DNA from: Craspedostauros australis
Lineage: Eukaryota > Bacillariophyta > Bacillariophyceae > Mastogloiales > Achnanthaceae
DNA: 64,000 nucleotides
Direction: 5' to 3'
Assembly: GCA_026770025.1 (NCBI GenBank)
Contig: JAMXDE010000010.1
Location: 930,001 to 994,000 of the forward strand
Positions within the stretch are counted from its first letter, which is position 1. Each line of letters starts with the position of its first letter. Below are positions 61,828 through 64,000 of the stretch, one piece after another. The translations under genes and the position numbers were made by a program. The notes below the pieces were generated by a model. The model saw only the letters and a program-made list of their open reading frames with translations. It was not told where the DNA came from and did no database searches.

Positions 61828-64000
61828 CTAAAGCCACGAGCGTTGGGCGTCTTGGGTCCCAATTTCTGGATGCAACAAATCGCGGACAGTATCGGTCGAG
61901 ATCTCCTGGAAGATGGAGATTCCTCTCTTGTGCCCCTTCTTGTCCACGTGTGCTGACATCTGCGCTGAGTCTTGATCAGGCTTGCCTGCGCTGGCTGCCA
62001 CTGGGTGGCACGAGTCAAGCCCGACTGTCGATGGAGGCGGGAGGCGAGAAGCAGTGCTTTCAGGATGGCTGATCAGTCCCGCAGCGACCTGGTCATGATG
62101 CTTCTTGCACATCCCAGTCAGTATGGCTTGCTTGGTGCAGTACTCCATGCAGCACAACTTCTTCTTGGCGCCATGGGCAATGCATCTGCCACCCTGCACG
62201 GCCACCTTCGTGCATCCCTTCGCCTCGCATTGCTTGCGTGGAGGACCATGTGTGCTGCAGTATCCAGCCTTCTTGACGTGCTTGGCACATCCCGGGTGCT
62301 TGCACGTCTTACGCTTTGCGCCATGCGAGATGCAAAGGCCACCTTGTACAACTCGGTTGGTACATCCCTCCTTGGTGCACTTGCGACGAACACGCTTGCT
62401 GGTGCCTCCTTGCGCGAGCTTGGTGGTCGGAGCGACTGGATTACTTTCGGTTGGAGCCGAGAAGTTGTGAGCCGTCGATCTCGGTGGTGGGGATGGCAAA
62501 GTCGATGTCTGTTCTGATTCGTACGTCGTTGGGAAGCCTGCGTTGGTGAGTTGGTCTGATTGGGTTGCCGTGGCAGCGGCTCCTTCTGCTGCTGGAGGGG
62601 TGGATCCCTTCAGGAAGACGACGTCCTCATCGAAGCCGATGTCAAATCCTTTCAAGAACGAGACGGTCGACGATGTGATCCGGTGATGACTCTTCTTGGA
62701 AGATTGCTGCGCTTGCTGCTCGCCAGCTTCTGGGATCTGGAAGATGTTGGGCAATGGCCCAAGGCTGGAGAAAGAAGAAAGATTGCGATGATGAGCGCCT
62801 CCTCTGTTCTCAGCGCCAGACGACGCGGCGGGGCCTTCAGCTTCTCCCGAGAGCGCCGTAAAGTGAGAGTGGGTTGGGGCTGCTGCCGCTGCGTATCCCG
62901 AAAGCGGAGGCTGGTGAGATCTTCCCTGTCCATCTGCGTACGGCATATGTTCACCGCTTGCGGTCACTGGTGGAGGGTGCTCCGGATTCACGGTCGATGA
63001 TGAGCGGGGACGTTCGGTGTCGCTGCTGCGTCTACCCGAATGCTGAGATGGATAGGACATGCCTCCAGGGTACGGGTAGGCTGCTTGATGGCTGTGGCCA
63101 TGCCCATGTGGATGCGTGGGTAGGTGACGGCCGCGTGGTTGTGGCTGCGAGTGCGATGGAGGTTGGTAATGGTACTGGGGATGGTATTGGTTTGCGGGAG
63201 CGTGTGACGCGCCATGCAACGGGTGTTGATAGTACGGGTGATGGTGCCCCGCTTGAGCATCGTAGTAATTCGAAGCTGCTGGTGGCTGCGCGGTTGGCGG
63301 TGGAGCGTAAGCAGAATGGGTGGGGGTTCCGAAAGAATGGGGATACTGCAGGAACCTGTCATGTCGAGATGGGGCCGAGCCTGCGCTGGCTGGATATCCG
63401 TGGGATGAGGCCGCTGGCGGTACTGGTGCTCGCGTGTCGCTGGGCAGGCGGCTGTAATAGTCGCCATGTGCGCCATGCTCACGCCTGGCGGCATCTTTCT
63501 TGCTGTCGTTGCCTGGGGCAGAGAGAGTCGCGATGTCCCCGTGCGCTGATGCGGCGACCGCGGCACTGAGAACATCTAGTCCGCTGCCCACGCGCTGATG
63601 TCTCTTGCGGCCGCCGCCGTACGTGCTGCGTTTGATGGCGGCACTCTCGCCAATGGAATTAATGCGCCGGTGCGCCATGGGCGGATTCAGGGAGTCGTTT
63701 GAAAATACGCGACGGTGCTTGGTTTGGGTCGTATCCTCTTTCATGACGCTCGCATCGTCGCCTGCGTCAAAGACTCGAGGCTCGCCGCGTCCGCCGTATT
63801 GCTGGAACACACCAAACTTTGGTCCTGGGCTGGCGTCTTCAGAGATCTTTGCAGCATCCTCAAAGTGTTCCGACAAGTCCCGTCGATGGCGAGCCCTGCG
63901 ATGCTTTGCTGGAGCAGTGGCAGAAGAAGCAGCAGCGGCAATTCGATCCTCCTTGGCTGGCGACACTCTGGCTTCTGTTTCCAAATTTCGGTCCACTTCA
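61828..64000 (-). CDS. Protein with four C-x4-C-x9-C-x2-H zinc repeats, N-terminus beyond window
   Basis: An open frame of at least 722 codons runs to the right edge. The first in-frame start-like codon (63996) is GTG, so the true ATG is probably outside. Near residues 540-635 (counted from 63996) four tandem repeats follow Cys-x4-Cys-x9-Cys-x2-His with Gly-rich spacing (for example GGLCISHGAKRK), joined by 7-residue basic linkers. Similar repeats occur in many stramenopile proteins and in the plant WRKY19 group, where they are presumed DNA- or protein-binding. The N-terminal ~500 residues are Ser/Pro/His/Tyr-rich and disordered with several RHRR/KRH basic clusters. The C-terminus holds a conserved-looking RGISIFQEISTDTVRDLLHP segment. 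Probable transcriptional regulator; not proven. Confidence 0.8.
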   Translation of the reverse strand, partial: EVDRNLETEARVSPAKEDRIAAAASSATAPAKHRRARHRRDLSEHFEDAAKISEDASPGPKFGVFQQYGGRGEPRVFDAGDDASVMKEDTTQTKHRRVFSNDSLNPPMAHRRINSIGESAAIKRSTYGGGRKRHQRVGSGLDVLSAAVAASAHGDIATLSAPGNDSKKDAARREHGAHGDYYSRLPSDTRAPVPPAASSHGYPASAGSAPSRHDRFLQYPHSFGTPTHSAYAPPPTAQPPAASNYYDAQAGHHHPYYQHPLHGASHAPANQYHPQYHYQPPSHSQPQPRGRHLPTHPHGHGHSHQAAYPYPGGMSYPSQHSGRRSSDTERPRSSSTVNPEHPPPVTASGEHMPYADGQGRSHQPPLSGYAAAAAPTHSHFTALSGEAEGPAASSGAENRGGAHHRNLSSFSSLGPLPNIFQIPEAGEQQAQQSSKKSHHRITSSTVSFLKGFDIGFDEDVVFLKGSTPPAAEGAAATATQSDQLTNAGFPTTYESEQTSTLPSPPPRSTAHNFSAPTESNPVAPTTKLAQGGTSKRVRRKCTKEGCTNRVVQGGLCISHGAKRKTCKHPGCAKHVKKAGYCSTHGPPRKQCEAKGCTKVAVQGGRCIAHGAKKKLCCMEYCTKQAILTGMCKKHHDQVAAGLISHPESTASRLPPPSTVGLDSCHPVAASAGKPDQDSAQMSAHVDKKGHKRGISIFQEISTDTVRDLLHPEIGTQDAQRSWL

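Noticed and set aside
62874-63569. 231-codon plus-strand frame opposite the zinc-repeat gene, and 61972-62517 likewise
   Set aside because: Antisense shadows of a strongly biased coding strand.

Overview
This 64 kb window is nuclear DNA from a eukaryotic alga with a red-type complex plastid, most likely a diatom or a close ochrophyte relative. The best evidence is three predicted proteins that start with a signal peptide cleaved just before an aromatic residue, the ASAFAP-type plastid import signal: a small acidic protein (ASAFAP), nitrite reductase (INAFVP) and a manganese-type superoxide dismutase (AAAW). A mitochondrial-type ornithine carbamoyltransferase, a B12-dependent methionine synthase, a Ty1/copia element and a C-x4-C-x9-C-x2-H zinc-repeat protein fit the same picture. 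Introns are few per gene, about 240-570 nt long, with GT-AG ends, mostly GTAAG or GTGAGT donors. The species cannot be named from the sequence.

Layout. 1-13,477 is a nested transposon block: a Ty1/copia element (minus strand, reaching the left edge) sits inside ORF1 of a non-LTR retrotransposon (plus strand) that has an endonuclease, reverse transcriptase, RNase H and zinc knuckle. 13,922-30,005 holds an HtrA-like protease, a giant methionine synthase, a two-exon coiled-coil protein and a piggyBac-family transposase gene. 30,434-50,389 is dense in housekeeping genes: ornithine carbamoyltransferase, a CoA-type Nudix hydrolase, a cupin_5 protein, a small plastid protein, a METTL18-type histidine methyltransferase, ribosomal protein S18, a twin CX9C protein, ferredoxin-nitrite reductase, the SUMO-conjugating enzyme UBC9 and Mn-SOD. 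50,990-64,000 holds a retinoblastoma-related protein, a small membrane protein, an FHA-domain protein and the zinc-repeat protein, which runs off the right edge.

The most unusual locus is methionine synthase (16,083-24,683). One open frame of 2,866 codons carries three tandem copies of the homocysteine- plus folate-binding half (exact period 2,259 bp = 753 codons), followed by a single cobalamin half and activation domain. Unit 2 matches unit 3 in its first part and unit 1 in its last part. That is the pattern expected from unequal crossing-over in a two-unit ancestor, and the exchange can be placed between about 19,194 and 19,609. The tails of units 1 and 2 are much more diverged from unit 3 than the bodies, so the first duplication looks older than the homogenised bodies.

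Functional links: nitrite reductase, ornithine carbamoyltransferase and methionine synthase touch nitrogen assimilation, the ornithine-urea cycle and one-carbon/B12 metabolism. UBC9, RBR, FHA and zinc-repeat proteins are nuclear regulators. Genes often sit as divergent or convergent pairs. No operon, CRISPR array or rRNA gene was seen; tRNAs were not found by eye, which is not a proper search.
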